From JADGRA01 sp052143535 (lineage in GTDB: Bacteria > Myxococcota > Myxococcia > Myxococcales > Myxococcaceae): a stretch of DNA of 64,000 nucleotides. Below the pieces are notes generated by a model. That model did no database searches. It was not told the origin of the DNA and saw only the letters and a list, made by a program, of their open reading frames with translations. The stretch is from NCBI GenBank assembly GCA_052143535.1, contig JBKQSS010000101.1, positions 1-64,000 of the forward strand, written 5' to 3'. Within the stretch, counting starts at the first letter, position 1. Every line of letters starts with the position of its first letter. The position numbers and the translations under genes are program-made. Positions 54,127 through 62,398 of this stretch are shown here, one piece after another.

Positions 54127-55557
54127 ATGCCTCCTGGACGTCCCAGCGACACGCTGCTCATCGTCGACGACGACCTGTCGTTGCTCGAGACGCTGACCTT
54201 GCATTTCGAGGAGGTCGAGCGCGACGGCGAGCCGCGTTTCCACGTCGTCACCGCCACCACCGCCGAGGCGGCGCTTCGGGCGGCGAGCACCAGTTCACCC
54301 TCGCTCGTCATCCTGGACATGATGTTGCCGGACCGGACTGGGCTGGACATCATCGAGGAGCTGCACGAGCGCTGCGGCGACGCGCCCATCGTCCTGGTCA
54401 CCGCCTACCACGACATGGAGTCCACCATCCGGGCGATGAAGCTCGGGGCCTTCGACTACGTGCACAAGCCCTTCCCCGACCCGGGGGTGCTGGACTTGGT
54501 GGTGGAGCGGGCGCTGCAGGTGAGGCAGCTCTCGCGCCGCGCGCTGGCGGCGGCCGCCGGTGTTCCGGCGGCGGCGCGGCTGGGCGACATTGTCGGTCGG
54601 ACGCCCGTCATGCAGGCGCTGGTCAAGGAAATCGGACGCGTGGCCGCGGCCACGCGGGCCTCGGTGCTCATCACCGGCGAGTCCGGGACGGGCAAGGAGC
54701 TCATCGCCCGAGTCATCCACAACTACTCCTACGACGAGCCTCGCCCCTTCATCGGCATCAACTGCTCGGCAATTGTCGACACGCTGCTCGAATCCGAGCT
54801 GTTCGGGCACGAACGGGGCGCCTTCACCGGCGCGGTCGCCCTCAAGCCGGGAAAATTCGAGCTGGCGGAACAAGGCACCATTTTCCTGGATGAGATTGGG
54901 GACTTGTCGCTGCCGCTTCAGGCGAAGCTGCTGCGGGTTCTCCAGGAGAGGGAATTCGAGCGGGTGGGTGGGGTAAAACGCTTGCCGCTCGAGGCCCGCA
55001 TCATCGCCGCCACGCACCGGGACCTGGCGGCCGAAGTCCAGGCCGGCCGCTTCCGCGAGGACCTCCACCAGCGGCTGCGGGTCATCAACCTCCACCTCCC
55101 GCCGCTGCGAGAGCGTCCCGACGACATCCCAGCGCTGGTCCAGGCGCTGCTCGAGCGGATTAACGAAAAGGTCCACCAGCGGGTGAACCGCGTCCCTCCC
55201 GAGGTGCTCGAGCATCTGCGCGCTCTGCCCTGGCGCGGCAACATCCGGGAGTTGGAGAATGTCCTCACCCGGGCGGTGGTGCTGGCACCGGCCGACGTGC
55301 TGCTGTCGGAACACCTGCCGCCATTGGAGTTACCGGCGTCCACCTCGGGACGGCCGGTCACCTGGCCACTGGAAGGCCCACTGCCGACGTTGGCCGAAGC
55401 CGAGCGCGTCCTCATTTCGCGCGCCCTGACTCTCACCCACGGCCACAAAGGTAAGGCCTGCCAGTTGCTCGGCATCAGCCGGCCCACCCTTGAGCGAAAA
55501 CTGGCGAAGTACCAACTCCTCGAAACGTTTGCTCGCCGCCTCAAGACCGTCTCCTGA
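54127..55557 (+). CDS. mrpB: Sigma-54 activator, NtrC-type response regulator, MrpB-like
   Basis: 476 aa. Receiver with D14-D16 and phospho-acceptor D64 in VILDMMLP, Lys before Pro in VHKPF. AAA+ domain with GESGTGKE Walker A, the sigma-54 contact loop GAFTGA, and FLDEIGDLSLPLQAKLLRVLQ (shown in part). A Fis-type HTH at the C terminus (GKACQLLGISRPTLERKL). Expected to activate sigma-54 promoters, most likely mrpC. It is co-transcribed with the kinase. Confidence 0.9.
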   Translation: MPPGRPSDTLLIVDDDLSLLETLTLHFEEVERDGEPRFHVVTATTAEAALRAASTSSPSLVILDMMLPDRTGLDIIEELHERCGDAPIVLVTAYHDMESTIRAMKLGAFDYVHKPFPDPGVLDLVVERALQVRQLSRRALAAAAGVPAAARLGDIVGRTPVMQALVKEIGRVAAATRASVLITGESGTGKELIARVIHNYSYDEPRPFIGINCSAIVDTLLESELFGHERGAFTGAVALKPGKFELAEQGTIFLDEIGDLSLPLQAKLLRVLQEREFERVGGVKRLPLEARIIAATHRDLAAEVQAGRFREDLHQRLRVINLHLPPLRERPDDIPALVQALLERINEKVHQRVNRVPPEVLEHLRALPWRGNIRELENVLTRAVVLAPADVLLSEHLPPLELPASTSGRPVTWPLEGPLPTLAEAERVLISRALTLTHGHKGKACQLLGISRPTLERKLAKYQLLETFARRLKTVS

Positions 55558-55600
55558 GAGACGCTGTTAGCGCCGCGACACTCCCTTCCCAACAATTGAA

Positions 55601-55630
55601 CGAAACGTTACAATTTCACGAAACGTTACA
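55601..55630. promoter_or_regulatory. Direct-repeat operator-like sites upstream of mrpC
   Basis: CGAAACGTTACA occurs at 55601-55612 and again, identically, at 55619-55630 (18-bp period). A third CGAAACGTT is at 55521-55529 inside the mrpB coding end. The sites are AT-rich against a 70% GC background and lie 64-94 bp upstream of the sigma-54-like element, a typical enhancer distance. Likely MrpB and/or MrpC binding sites (inference). Confidence 0.65.
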
Positions 55631-55656
55631 CCCTTGCAGGCAGATGTTGCACTCCT

Positions 55657-55686
55657 CCCGCAGCAACCCCTCGGAGTTGCTGCGGG
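55657..55686. other. Perfect 11-bp hairpin between mrpB and mrpC
   Basis: CCCGCAGCAAC and GTTGCTGCGGG flank an 8-base loop. No T tract follows on either strand. It could be an mrpB transcript end, a DNA-level structure, or a dyad operator between the direct repeats and the promoter. Confidence 0.6.
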
Positions 55687-55693
55687 GGTGTGG

Positions 55694-55709
55694 TGGCATA
55701 GGCCTTGGA
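55694..55709 (+). promoter_or_regulatory. Sigma-54-like -24/-12 promoter of mrpC
   Basis: TGGCATAGGCCTTGGA matches TGGCAc-N5-TTGcA with the GG and TTG elements correctly spaced; one deviation is at the -12 C (G here). A transcript would start near 55720, very close to the ATG at 55723. Confidence 0.5.
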
Positions 55710-55714
55710 AGCGA

Positions 55715-55732
55715 GTGTCCGCATGATGACTC
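55715..55732. promoter_or_regulatory. MrpC-like dyad over the mrpC start
   Basis: GTGTC-N8-GACTC at 55715-55732 differs by one base from the GTGTC-N8-GACAC form reported for MrpC in Myxococcus xanthus (from memory). It overlaps the probable transcription start and the start codon, fitting negative autoregulation. Confidence 0.45.
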
Positions 55733-56445
55733 AACCTTTGGGTTCCAACGTCGTCTCGCAGTCGCCGTCCTCGGGGATGTTGGTGTCCCCCAGGCGTGCT
55801 GACACAGGCCGTCCCGGTGGGAGTCTTCCCGAGGGGGCGCTGCAGAACTTCCCTCACCAGGCCGTCATCTACCGGCCGGGCGAGCCGCTGCAGACTGCCT
55901 ACTTCGTCAAGTCGGGCCGGGTGCGCCTCATGCACCTCGGCCGCAACGGCCGAGCGGCGGTGTTTGCCATCCTCCGGGCAGGGGACGTTTTCGGCGACGT
56001 CTTCCGTCCCGAGGGCGCGACGGCGGATGAGATGGCGGTGGCTGCGGGCGAGGTGGGACTGTGGGTGCTCGAGGGCCGCACCCTTCGGGAGCAGCTCGAA
56101 TCGGAGCCGGCTTTGGGCGTCGAGTTGGTACGGGCCTATGCCGAGCAGCTGCGCAACTTGCGCGCGCGCGTCCTTGGCCTCACCTTCAAGGAGGTGCCCG
56201 CCCGGTTGGCGGAAACGCTTCTCAGCGTGGCGGAGGCCCACGGCGAGCGCTGCGCGCATGCCGGCGAGACGGACTTGCGGGGCATTACCCAGCAGGATTT
56301 GGCCGACTTGGTGGGCGCCTCGCGCTCCTTCGTCTCGACGCTGGTGAACGAGCTCAAGCGCGAGGGCATCCTCGGCAACGTCGGACGGGTGCTCTGCATC
56401 CGTGACCAGAAGGCGCTGCGCCGTCTGGCTTCCGCCGAGGCGTAG
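55723..56445 (+). CDS. mrpC: Crp/Fnr-family regulator, MrpC-like
   Basis: 240 aa from ATG 55723. A cyclic-nucleotide-binding-like beta roll (about 25-145: VIYRPGEPLQTAYFVKSGRVRL, AILRAGDVFGDVF) lacks the Arg/Ser cAMP pocket, as in other ligand-free Crp relatives. Then comes a dimer helix and a winged HTH (ITQQDLADLVGASRSFVSTLVNEL, given in part, 185-215). Length is near that of Myxococcus MrpC. An internal ATG at 55777 would give a shorter form like the reported MrpC2. Master developmental regulator by homology of context. Confidence 0.87.
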   Translation: MMTQPLGSNVVSQSPSSGMLVSPRRADTGRPGGSLPEGALQNFPHQAVIYRPGEPLQTAYFVKSGRVRLMHLGRNGRAAVFAILRAGDVFGDVFRPEGATADEMAVAAGEVGLWVLEGRTLREQLESEPALGVELVRAYAEQLRNLRARVLGLTFKEVPARLAETLLSVAEAHGERCAHAGETDLRGITQQDLADLVGASRSFVSTLVNELKREGILGNVGRVLCIRDQKALRRLASAEA

Positions 56446-56458
56446 GGCAGTGTCCAGC

Positions 56459-56475
56459 GGCCGAGGGCCTTTTTT
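56459..56475 (+). terminator. Weak intrinsic-terminator-like element after mrpC
   Basis: GGCC-GAG-GGCC followed by six T. The stem is only 4 bp, so efficiency is doubtful. It lies 14 bp after the mrpC stop. Confidence 0.35.
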
Positions 56476-56516
56476 CAGGCCACTTGGCCGGCGGACCGTG
56501 TCAGGGTCGCCGGGCC

Positions 56517-58373
56517 GTGGTGCCTTCGACGTCTCCGCTTAGCGCCTCGACGGCTCAAGTTGCCGGCGCTCACGCTTCGGCCTCAGCCAACAAGCGCGAG
56601 CTCGCCGAAGCGCTGGACCGACGCATGGCCCGCATCGCCAACGGGCGCGCCGCCACCTTCCTCGGTGCCGCGGTGCTGACCGGTTTGGCCATTTTCGAGC
56701 GGATGCCGAAGGTGGCCTGGGCCGGCGCCGGTGCCTGCGCGCTGGCCTACGTCGTCCTGGCCATCCACCATGCTCGGCTTTTGGCCCGGGAAAGGCGGGC
56801 ACGCGCCGAGGCGGACTGGCACCTTCGGGCGCTGGCCCGCCTGGACGGCACCTGGCCCACGGCGCTGGCCTCCAAAGGCGAGCGCTTCATCGACGCTCAG
56901 CACCTCTACGCCTCGGATTTGGACATTTTCGGCCCGGGCTCGCTCTTTCAGTGGCTCGACGAGACGGCCACCGGCGCCGGCGAGGAGCGGCTGGCCGCCT
57001 GGTTGCGCGCGCCGGCGACAGCAACCGACGTGCTGGAGAGGCAACAGGCCGCGCGGGAGCTGGCCGGTTTGCCCGAGGTGCGCCGGGACCTGGCCGTGGC
57101 CGGCCGGCTGGCCGCGGCTTCCCGGGTGAGTCCCAAGGCCTTCCTCACCTGGGCGGAGGGACCTCCCCAGCTGACTGGGCTGGCCTGGGCCCGGCGGGTG
57201 GCGTGGGTACTCCCCGCCTGTACCCTCGCTGCGGCCGGCCTGGCCTCCTTCGGCCTCGTCCCTCGCCTCGTCGCCTGGACGGCGGTGGCCGCGCAGCTCG
57301 TCGTCGTGGTGCTCACCCGGCGAAGCCTGGCCGAGGCCTGGGGAAGGCTCGCCGTGGCCGAGGCCGGTGGGGCAACGCTGGGGGCGGCCTTCGCCCGGCT
57401 GGAGCAAGCGCAATTTCAGGCTGGCCTCTTGCGGCGGCTGAGCGCCGGACTCTCCCCGCCGGGTACTCCGGTGAGCTCCCGCATGCGTCATTTCGCCCGG
57501 CTGTTGGGACTGGCCGAGGCGCGCCGAAACCAGCTTCACCCGGTGGTGCACCTGCTCACCCTGTGGGACGTGCACGTGCTGCTCCGTCTCGAGGACTGGC
57601 GGCAGCAAAACGGGGGCCTGGTGCGCGGGTGGCTCGAGTCGCTGGCCGAGGTGGAGGCGCTGGGGTGCCTCGGCAACCTGACGGCTGACCACCCGGACTT
57701 CCACTTCCCCCTGGTGGAGGGCGGCCCGGCCTACTTCTCCGGCCAGGCGCTGTGGCACCCGCTGCTGAGGGACGCCGTCCCCAATGACGTCGAGCTGCCG
57801 CGGGCCGGCTTTCTGTTGCTCGTCACCGGCTCCAACATGTCCGGAAAGTCCACGCTGCTCCGGGCCATGGGCGTCAACGCCGTGCTCGCCCTGGCCGGTG
57901 CCCCGGTGGCGAGCGAGCGACTGTCCTTGGGCCCGTTGCAGGTGGTGACGAGCATGCGAGTACAGGACTCGCTCTCGGCGGGCGTCTCTTTCTTCCACGC
58001 CGAGGTGCTGCGCCTGAAGGCAGTGCTGGAGGCGGCCGCGGCCGCCCGGGGCCATGCCCTGGTGCTGCTGGACGAGATTCTCCTCGGCACCAACTCCGGC
58101 GAGCGGCGCGTCGCCTCGCGCGAGGTGCTCCGGTTGTTGCTCGAGGCCCAAGCCCTGGGCGCCGTCACCACCCATGACTTGGCGCTCGCCCGACTCGAGA
58201 CGGAGCACCCGGGAAGCCTCCGGGCCGTCCACTTCCAGGACCACGTCGAGCACGGGCAGATGCGCTTCGACTACCAGCTGCGAGAGGGCGTGGTCCGCAC
58301 CACCAACGCCCTGCGGCTGATGCAGCAGGCCGGCATCCCGGTGCGGGCGCACCCGCCGGGCGAGGGAGGCTAG
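56517..58373 (+). CDS. Membrane-anchored MutS-like ATPase
   Basis: 618 aa from GTG 56517 (nearby GTG/TTG alternatives). The C-terminal domain is MutS domain V: Walker A TGSNMSGKSTLLRAMG, FHAEVLRLK, LVLLDEILLGTNSGERR (Walker B) and VTTHDLALA. The mismatch-recognition domain I is absent. Two pairs of membrane helices (about 47-90 and 216-258) precede the lever-like helices. This architecture occurs in uncharacterised bacterial MutS relatives; a role in mismatch repair is unlikely. It ends overlapping the next GTG by 1 base. Confidence 0.85.
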   Translation: MVPSTSPLSASTAQVAGAHASASANKRELAEALDRRMARIANGRAATFLGAAVLTGLAIFERMPKVAWAGAGACALAYVVLAIHHARLLARERRARAEADWHLRALARLDGTWPTALASKGERFIDAQHLYASDLDIFGPGSLFQWLDETATGAGEERLAAWLRAPATATDVLERQQAARELAGLPEVRRDLAVAGRLAAASRVSPKAFLTWAEGPPQLTGLAWARRVAWVLPACTLAAAGLASFGLVPRLVAWTAVAAQLVVVVLTRRSLAEAWGRLAVAEAGGATLGAAFARLEQAQFQAGLLRRLSAGLSPPGTPVSSRMRHFARLLGLAEARRNQLHPVVHLLTLWDVHVLLRLEDWRQQNGGLVRGWLESLAEVEALGCLGNLTADHPDFHFPLVEGGPAYFSGQALWHPLLRDAVPNDVELPRAGFLLLVTGSNMSGKSTLLRAMGVNAVLALAGAPVASERLSLGPLQVVTSMRVQDSLSAGVSFFHAEVLRLKAVLEAAAAARGHALVLLDEILLGTNSGERRVASREVLRLLLEAQALGAVTTHDLALARLETEHPGSLRAVHFQDHVEHGQMRFDYQLREGVVRTTNALRLMQQAGIPVRAHPPGEGG

Positions 58374-60118
58374 TGGCTCGCTGCGACCCTCACGCCTGGG
58401 CGGACGAGGCGCAGCCGCGGCAGCAGCACCTGCGCTGGACTGCCCGGGTGGACTTCCAGGCCCGGCGTCTGGAGGCCAGCGCCGAGCTGCGCTTCGACCG
58501 CGGCGGGGCGGCGGTGGACCTCGACAGCCGAGGCCTCGAGGTGGACAGCGTCACCACCCCCGCCGGCGACGCGCTGCCCTTCTCCTTGGGCCCCACCGAC
58601 GCGGTCCTTGGCACACGGCTGCGCGTCAGCTTGCCGGCGGACGGTGCGCGCTGCGTGGTGCACTACAAGACGGCCCAGGCGGCCACTGCGCTCCAGTGGC
58701 TCTCCGCCGAACAGACCGCGTCGCACCGCGCGCCTTTTCTCTACAGCCAGTGTCAGGCCGTCCACGCCCGCTCGGTGGTGCCGCTGCAGGACAGCCCCCG
58801 CTTTCGTCTCACTTACGAGGCGAACCTCACCGCACCGGCCGGCCTGCAAACGCTGATGGCGGCGCGCTCCCTAGGCCGGACGGAGGCCAGCAGCCAGTGG
58901 GTGATGGAGCACCCCATTCCCCCGTACCTCTTCGCCTTCGCGGTGGGCGCGCTGGAAAGTCGCGACCTCGGGACGCGCAGCCGGGTGTGGGCCGAGCCGG
59001 CGCTGCTCGAGGCCGCGGCCTGGGAGTTTGCCTGGGTGGAGGGGATGCTGAGTCAGGCCGAAGCTCTCCTCGGGCCGTACGTGTGGGGACGCTTCGACGT
59101 GCTCGTCCTGCCGCCGTCCTTTCCCTATGGCGGCATGGAGAACCCCACCCTCACCTTCCTCACCCCCACCGTGCTGGCCGGAGACAGAAGTCTCGTCAAC
59201 GTGCTGGCGCACGAGCTCGCCCACAGCTGGACGGGAAACCTCGTCTCCAACGCCTCGGCCGAGGACTTCTGGCTCAACGAGGGCTTCACCGTCTTCGTCG
59301 AGCGCCGCCTCCTCTCGGTGCTGGAGGGCCCGGAGGCGGTGGCTCTGCACGCGGCCGTGGGACGCCAGTCCCTGCAGGACGCGGTGGCCGGCTTCCGCGG
59401 GCGCCCCGCCCTGACGCGGCTCCGCACCAGGCTGTTGGGCGTTGACCCGGACGACGCCTACAGCCAAGTGCCGTATGAGAAGGGCTACCTCTTCCTCCGG
59501 GCGCTAGAGGAGGCCGTGGGGAGTGCCGCCTTCAACGCCTTTCTGCGCCGCTACCTCAGCCGCTTCGCCTTCCACAGTCTCACCACCCAGGAGTTTCTCG
59601 ACTTCCTCAAGGCCGAGCTGCCCGAGGCCTTCGCGCTGGTGGACGTGCCCACCTGGGTGGACGGCGAGGGCATTCCCCCCTCTGCTCCGGCGTTGGTGAG
59701 TCGCCAGCTGGCACTCTTGCAAGCTCTCGGCGCGCAGCTGCCGGATTTTGCCGAGGGCCGCGCCTTCAGTCCGCTTGCCTGGCAGGTGTACTTGGGACGG
59801 CTTCCGAGGCCGACGCCGCGGGCCACGGTGGAGGCGCTCGACGGACGCTTCCACCTCACCGCATGCCGCAACCCGGACGTCCTCGTCGCCTGGCTCGTCC
59901 CTGCGCTGTCCGCCGGCCATGCGCCGGCGCTGGTGCGCACCGAAGCCTTCCTCGGCGAGGTGGGGCGGATGAAGTACTTGAAGCCCCTGTACGGGGCACT
60001 GCTGGCGCGGGAGGAGACGCGGTCGCGGGCGGAAGCCTGCTTTCAGCGCTACCGCAGCCGCTACCACGCCATCGCCGCCGCAGGCGTGGAAAGTCTCCTT
60101 CGGCGTCGCGCCGGTTAG
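58373..60118 (+). CDS. M1 family metallopeptidase (LTA4H-like aminopeptidase)
   Basis: 581 aa, GTG start. No signal peptide. Substrate-recognition PPSFPYGGMENPTL (247-260) with the GxMEN motif; zinc site HELAHSW (His280, Glu281, His284) with third ligand Glu303 in WLNEGFTVFVERR; Tyr in PYEKGYLFL. A C-terminal helical domain of leukotriene-A4-hydrolase type follows (430-580). Cleaves N-terminal residues from peptides; cytoplasmic. Confidence 0.93.
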   Translation: MARCDPHAWADEAQPRQQHLRWTARVDFQARRLEASAELRFDRGGAAVDLDSRGLEVDSVTTPAGDALPFSLGPTDAVLGTRLRVSLPADGARCVVHYKTAQAATALQWLSAEQTASHRAPFLYSQCQAVHARSVVPLQDSPRFRLTYEANLTAPAGLQTLMAARSLGRTEASSQWVMEHPIPPYLFAFAVGALESRDLGTRSRVWAEPALLEAAAWEFAWVEGMLSQAEALLGPYVWGRFDVLVLPPSFPYGGMENPTLTFLTPTVLAGDRSLVNVLAHELAHSWTGNLVSNASAEDFWLNEGFTVFVERRLLSVLEGPEAVALHAAVGRQSLQDAVAGFRGRPALTRLRTRLLGVDPDDAYSQVPYEKGYLFLRALEEAVGSAAFNAFLRRYLSRFAFHSLTTQEFLDFLKAELPEAFALVDVPTWVDGEGIPPSAPALVSRQLALLQALGAQLPDFAEGRAFSPLAWQVYLGRLPRPTPRATVEALDGRFHLTACRNPDVLVAWLVPALSAGHAPALVRTEAFLGEVGRMKYLKPLYGALLAREETRSRAEACFQRYRSRYHAIAAAGVESLLRRRAG

Positions 60119-60175
60119 TGCCCCCGCCGACGCCCCTTTCCCATGGTCGAGCTCAACGGCGTAGAGAGTCCTTAG

Positions 60176-60871
60176 GTGCGCACCATCGGGCTGCTCGGCG
60201 GGATGAGTTGGGAGTCGTCCCTCCTCTATTACCGCCTCATCAACGAGGACGTCCGCCAGCGACTGGGGGGCCTCTCCTCGGCGAAAGTACTCCTTTATTC
60301 CGTCGACTTCGCGCCGCTCGAGCGGATGCAGGCCGAGGGGGACTGGGACGCAGCCGGCCGAGTCCTGGCCGAGGCCGCCGCCAGTCTCGAGCGGGGCGGC
60401 GCGGACTTTCTCGTGCTGTGCACAAACACCATGCACAAGGTCGCCTCGGCCATTGAGGCGCGGGTGCGCCTCCCGCTGTTGCACATCGCCGACGCCACTG
60501 GCGCCGCGGTGCGCGCCGCGGGCGTGCGGCGGGTGGGGCTGCTCGGCACACGCTTCACCATGGAGCAACCGTTTTACCGGCAGAGACTGGAGCAGCAGTT
60601 CGGCCTCGCCGTCCTCACGCCACCGCTTTCGGACAGAGAGCGCATCCACGCCGTCATTTACCAGGAGCTCTGCTTAGGACAGCTACGCGACGCCTCCCGG
60701 GCCGAGTACCGCCGCATTGCGGCCGAGTTGGCGGCCTCCGGCGCTGAGGGCCTTGTCTTCGGCTGCACGGAGATTGGGCTTTTGCTCGGGCCGGAAGACG
60801 TGGCCATTCCAGTCTTCGACACGACGAGACTTCATGCGCGAACTGCTGTCGACCGGGCGCTCGCCCCGTAA
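60176..60871 (+). CDS. Aspartate/glutamate racemase family protein
   Basis: 231 aa, GTG start. Two catalytic cysteines: Cys82 in VLCTNTMHKV and Cys197 in VFGCTEIGLLL, in the cofactor-independent racemase fold. N terminus TIGLLGGMSWESSLLYYRLIN is typical of the YgeA/RacX group. Converts L/D forms of Asp, Glu or broader amino acids. Ends convergent to the small lipoprotein gene. Confidence 0.93.
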   Translation: MRTIGLLGGMSWESSLLYYRLINEDVRQRLGGLSSAKVLLYSVDFAPLERMQAEGDWDAAGRVLAEAAASLERGGADFLVLCTNTMHKVASAIEARVRLPLLHIADATGAAVRAAGVRRVGLLGTRFTMEQPFYRQRLEQQFGLAVLTPPLSDRERIHAVIYQELCLGQLRDASRAEYRRIAAELAASGAEGLVFGCTEIGLLLGPEDVAIPVFDTTRLHARTAVDRALAP

Positions 60872-60969
60872 ACCCAGGGTTACCTCCCCCGTCCGAAGCA
60901 CGTCCGTCCCGTTTCGCGAGACGGCGCCGCCGGAAGGCCCCGGCGAAGCAGTGGAGAGGAGAAACGGCT

Positions 60970-61012
60970 GCGCCCGCGCGACTCGGAGGTACTTCCCGAG
61001 TGGCGCGGGCGC
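60970..61012. terminator. Strong 17-bp inverted repeat between convergent genes
   Basis: GCGCCCGCGCGACTCGG pairs with the segment ending at 61012 with a single mismatch and a 9-base loop. It lies 14 bp after the lipoprotein stop on the minus strand and about 100 bp after the racemase on the plus strand. No long T tract; probably a bidirectional terminator. Confidence 0.55.
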
Positions 61013-61025
61013 AAACTTCCGACGG

Positions 61026-61250
61026 CTACTTCTTCTGGGCGGCTGCGTCGAGCGCTGACTCGGCACATCCCGGCCCGTTGTCAGCATCCGCATCGGCGGT
61101 GGGCTGTGTGTCCGCCTGGGCGACTTCCACGGCGGCAGGCCGGCCCTCTTCTACGGCCTGGCTCCCGGCACTGGCCTGGCTGCACCCGGCCAGCGCAAAC
61201 AGGGCAATTGAGACAACCGACATCCACCCCAGCTTCTTCAAGTCATCCAT
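61026..61250 (-). CDS. Small lipoprotein
   Basis: 74 aa from ATG 61250 with GGAGGA upstream. Signal peptide with lipobox LAGC (SIALFALAGCSQA), so the mature protein is a lipid-anchored peptide of about 50 residues, rich in Ala/Asp/Gln with one further Cys. Function unknown. Confidence 0.72.
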   Translation of the reverse strand: MDDLKKLGWMSVVSIALFALAGCSQASAGSQAVEEGRPAAVEVAQADTQPTADADADNGPGCAESALDAAAQKK

Positions 61251-61865
61251 GGCGTCCTCCGTTGCACGACGAGGAGGGCACTTCGCAAGGAGGGTGCCAA
61301 GCCGCACCTCCCGTCGTTGCGGGAGTTTGGGCGGAGGCACCACCGAGTGCGGTTGCGGCGAGCGCTACACCCACCACCGCCAAGTAGCGGCGGCTGCACC
61401 GGGGTACAGGTACGAGTGGCAGCCAGGTTGGTACACCTGCCACGGCACACTTCACCCTGGTGTGTCCCGAGGCCGACGTCCTCCTCGGGGCCACACCGGC
61501 GCAACCGGCGGCGCAACTCGAAGCTGGTTGGCACCAGCGCGTCATTGTGAAAAAGGCCCGGCGGTCGGCCTGCCCAGGCCGGTGGTGTGGTTGGTCGACA
61601 ACCTCAACGTCAGCGTCCCTCATGTCAGGCCCAGGCCTGGCTACGTGTCCGGCCGCATCCAGCGTCTGCCCTTGGACGGTGCGCGCCGTTTCAGTCACCG
61701 GGGAGGAGACGGTGCACAGGGTTTGTAGCGGACGAGGCAACGGGTGGACTCGCCCAGGGCCCGGAGCCGCCCGAATTTCCTGACGTTTCGCCACGGCACA
61801 GCCTCTGCAATGAGCCGCGACTGAACTGTGCGACCTCCCGCACCGTCCAAACCGGAGAACCTGTC
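61251..61865. other. Region without a confident gene
   Basis: 615 bp. In one plus frame, 61460-61783 has protein-like stretches (CPEADVLLGATPAQPAAQLE, VRAVSVTGEETVHRVC) but a poor start and mixed codon bias. Another plus frame continues similarly up to 61728. This might be a decayed or frameshifted gene. The upstream part must hold the promoter of the lipoprotein gene. Confidence 0.35.
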
Positions 61866-62084
61866 ATGGCACATAACCCCCGCGGTGCAGCCTGGAAGTC
61901 ACTGGTGCTTGTTGCTTGTTTGTCCTCTGGCCTGGCCGTGGCCAGCCCCAACCTGAAGGAGCCCGCCCGCAGCGGCGGCCTGTGGAGTGAAGTCGTTCAC
62001 TCCCTGGACGGCGGGATGAGCTTCGCGTGGTCGTTCTACGCGAAGTTCCTTGCCCGGAGCTCTGCGCTGTTGAGGCTCCGCTAG
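61866..62084 (+). CDS. Small exported peptide
   Basis: 72 aa from ATG 61866 with a GGAG box. Signal peptide SLVLVACLSSGLAVA, then a 45-residue mature part with WSEVVHSLDGGMSFAWSFYAKF and a basic end. Function unknown. Confidence 0.55.
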   Translation: MAHNPRGAAWKSLVLVACLSSGLAVASPNLKEPARSGGLWSEVVHSLDGGMSFAWSFYAKFLARSSALLRLR

Positions 62085-62398
62085 GAAGTCGGACACAATT
62101 TTTTTGCGCCGGCGCGTCAACCCGACTTGGGGGGCGCGCCGTCCCTTTTGGGTGAAAGTCCCCTGCCTCCCCGCGCTTGGGCATCGCGTCTCGTCTCGTC
62201 CCTCCCCAAACCCTTCCCCCCTGGCGGGGCCATTCGCAAGCGCCGCACCACAGAAGTCCCCAGGGGGGCACGGGCAGCGGTCCAACGGTTTTCCGTACCA
62301 ACCCCCTCTTGCTGCCGGCCAGTCGCGTTGCGGAAGCGGTGGAGCCGTCCGCTGAGGGTTCTGGACGGCGCGTCCGGAAACCGGGCAGCCTGCTGGTA
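62085..62398. other. Intergenic region before amidase
   Basis: 314 bp. It contains AAGTCGG (62086-62092) and CCGACTT (62122-62128) flanking a T7 run and the palindrome GCGCCGGCGC. No gene or clear promoter seen. Confidence 0.4.

Noticed and set aside
55624..55655. TTGCAG...TTGCA considered as a sigma-54 promoter
   Set aside because: The -24 GG and -12 GC elements are not at the required spacing; the element at 55694-55709 fits far better.
60176..60871. Call as glutamate racemase MurI
   Set aside because: The N terminus and Cys contexts fit the broader YgeA/RacX Asp/Glu racemase group; MurI-specific DSGxGG motif is absent.
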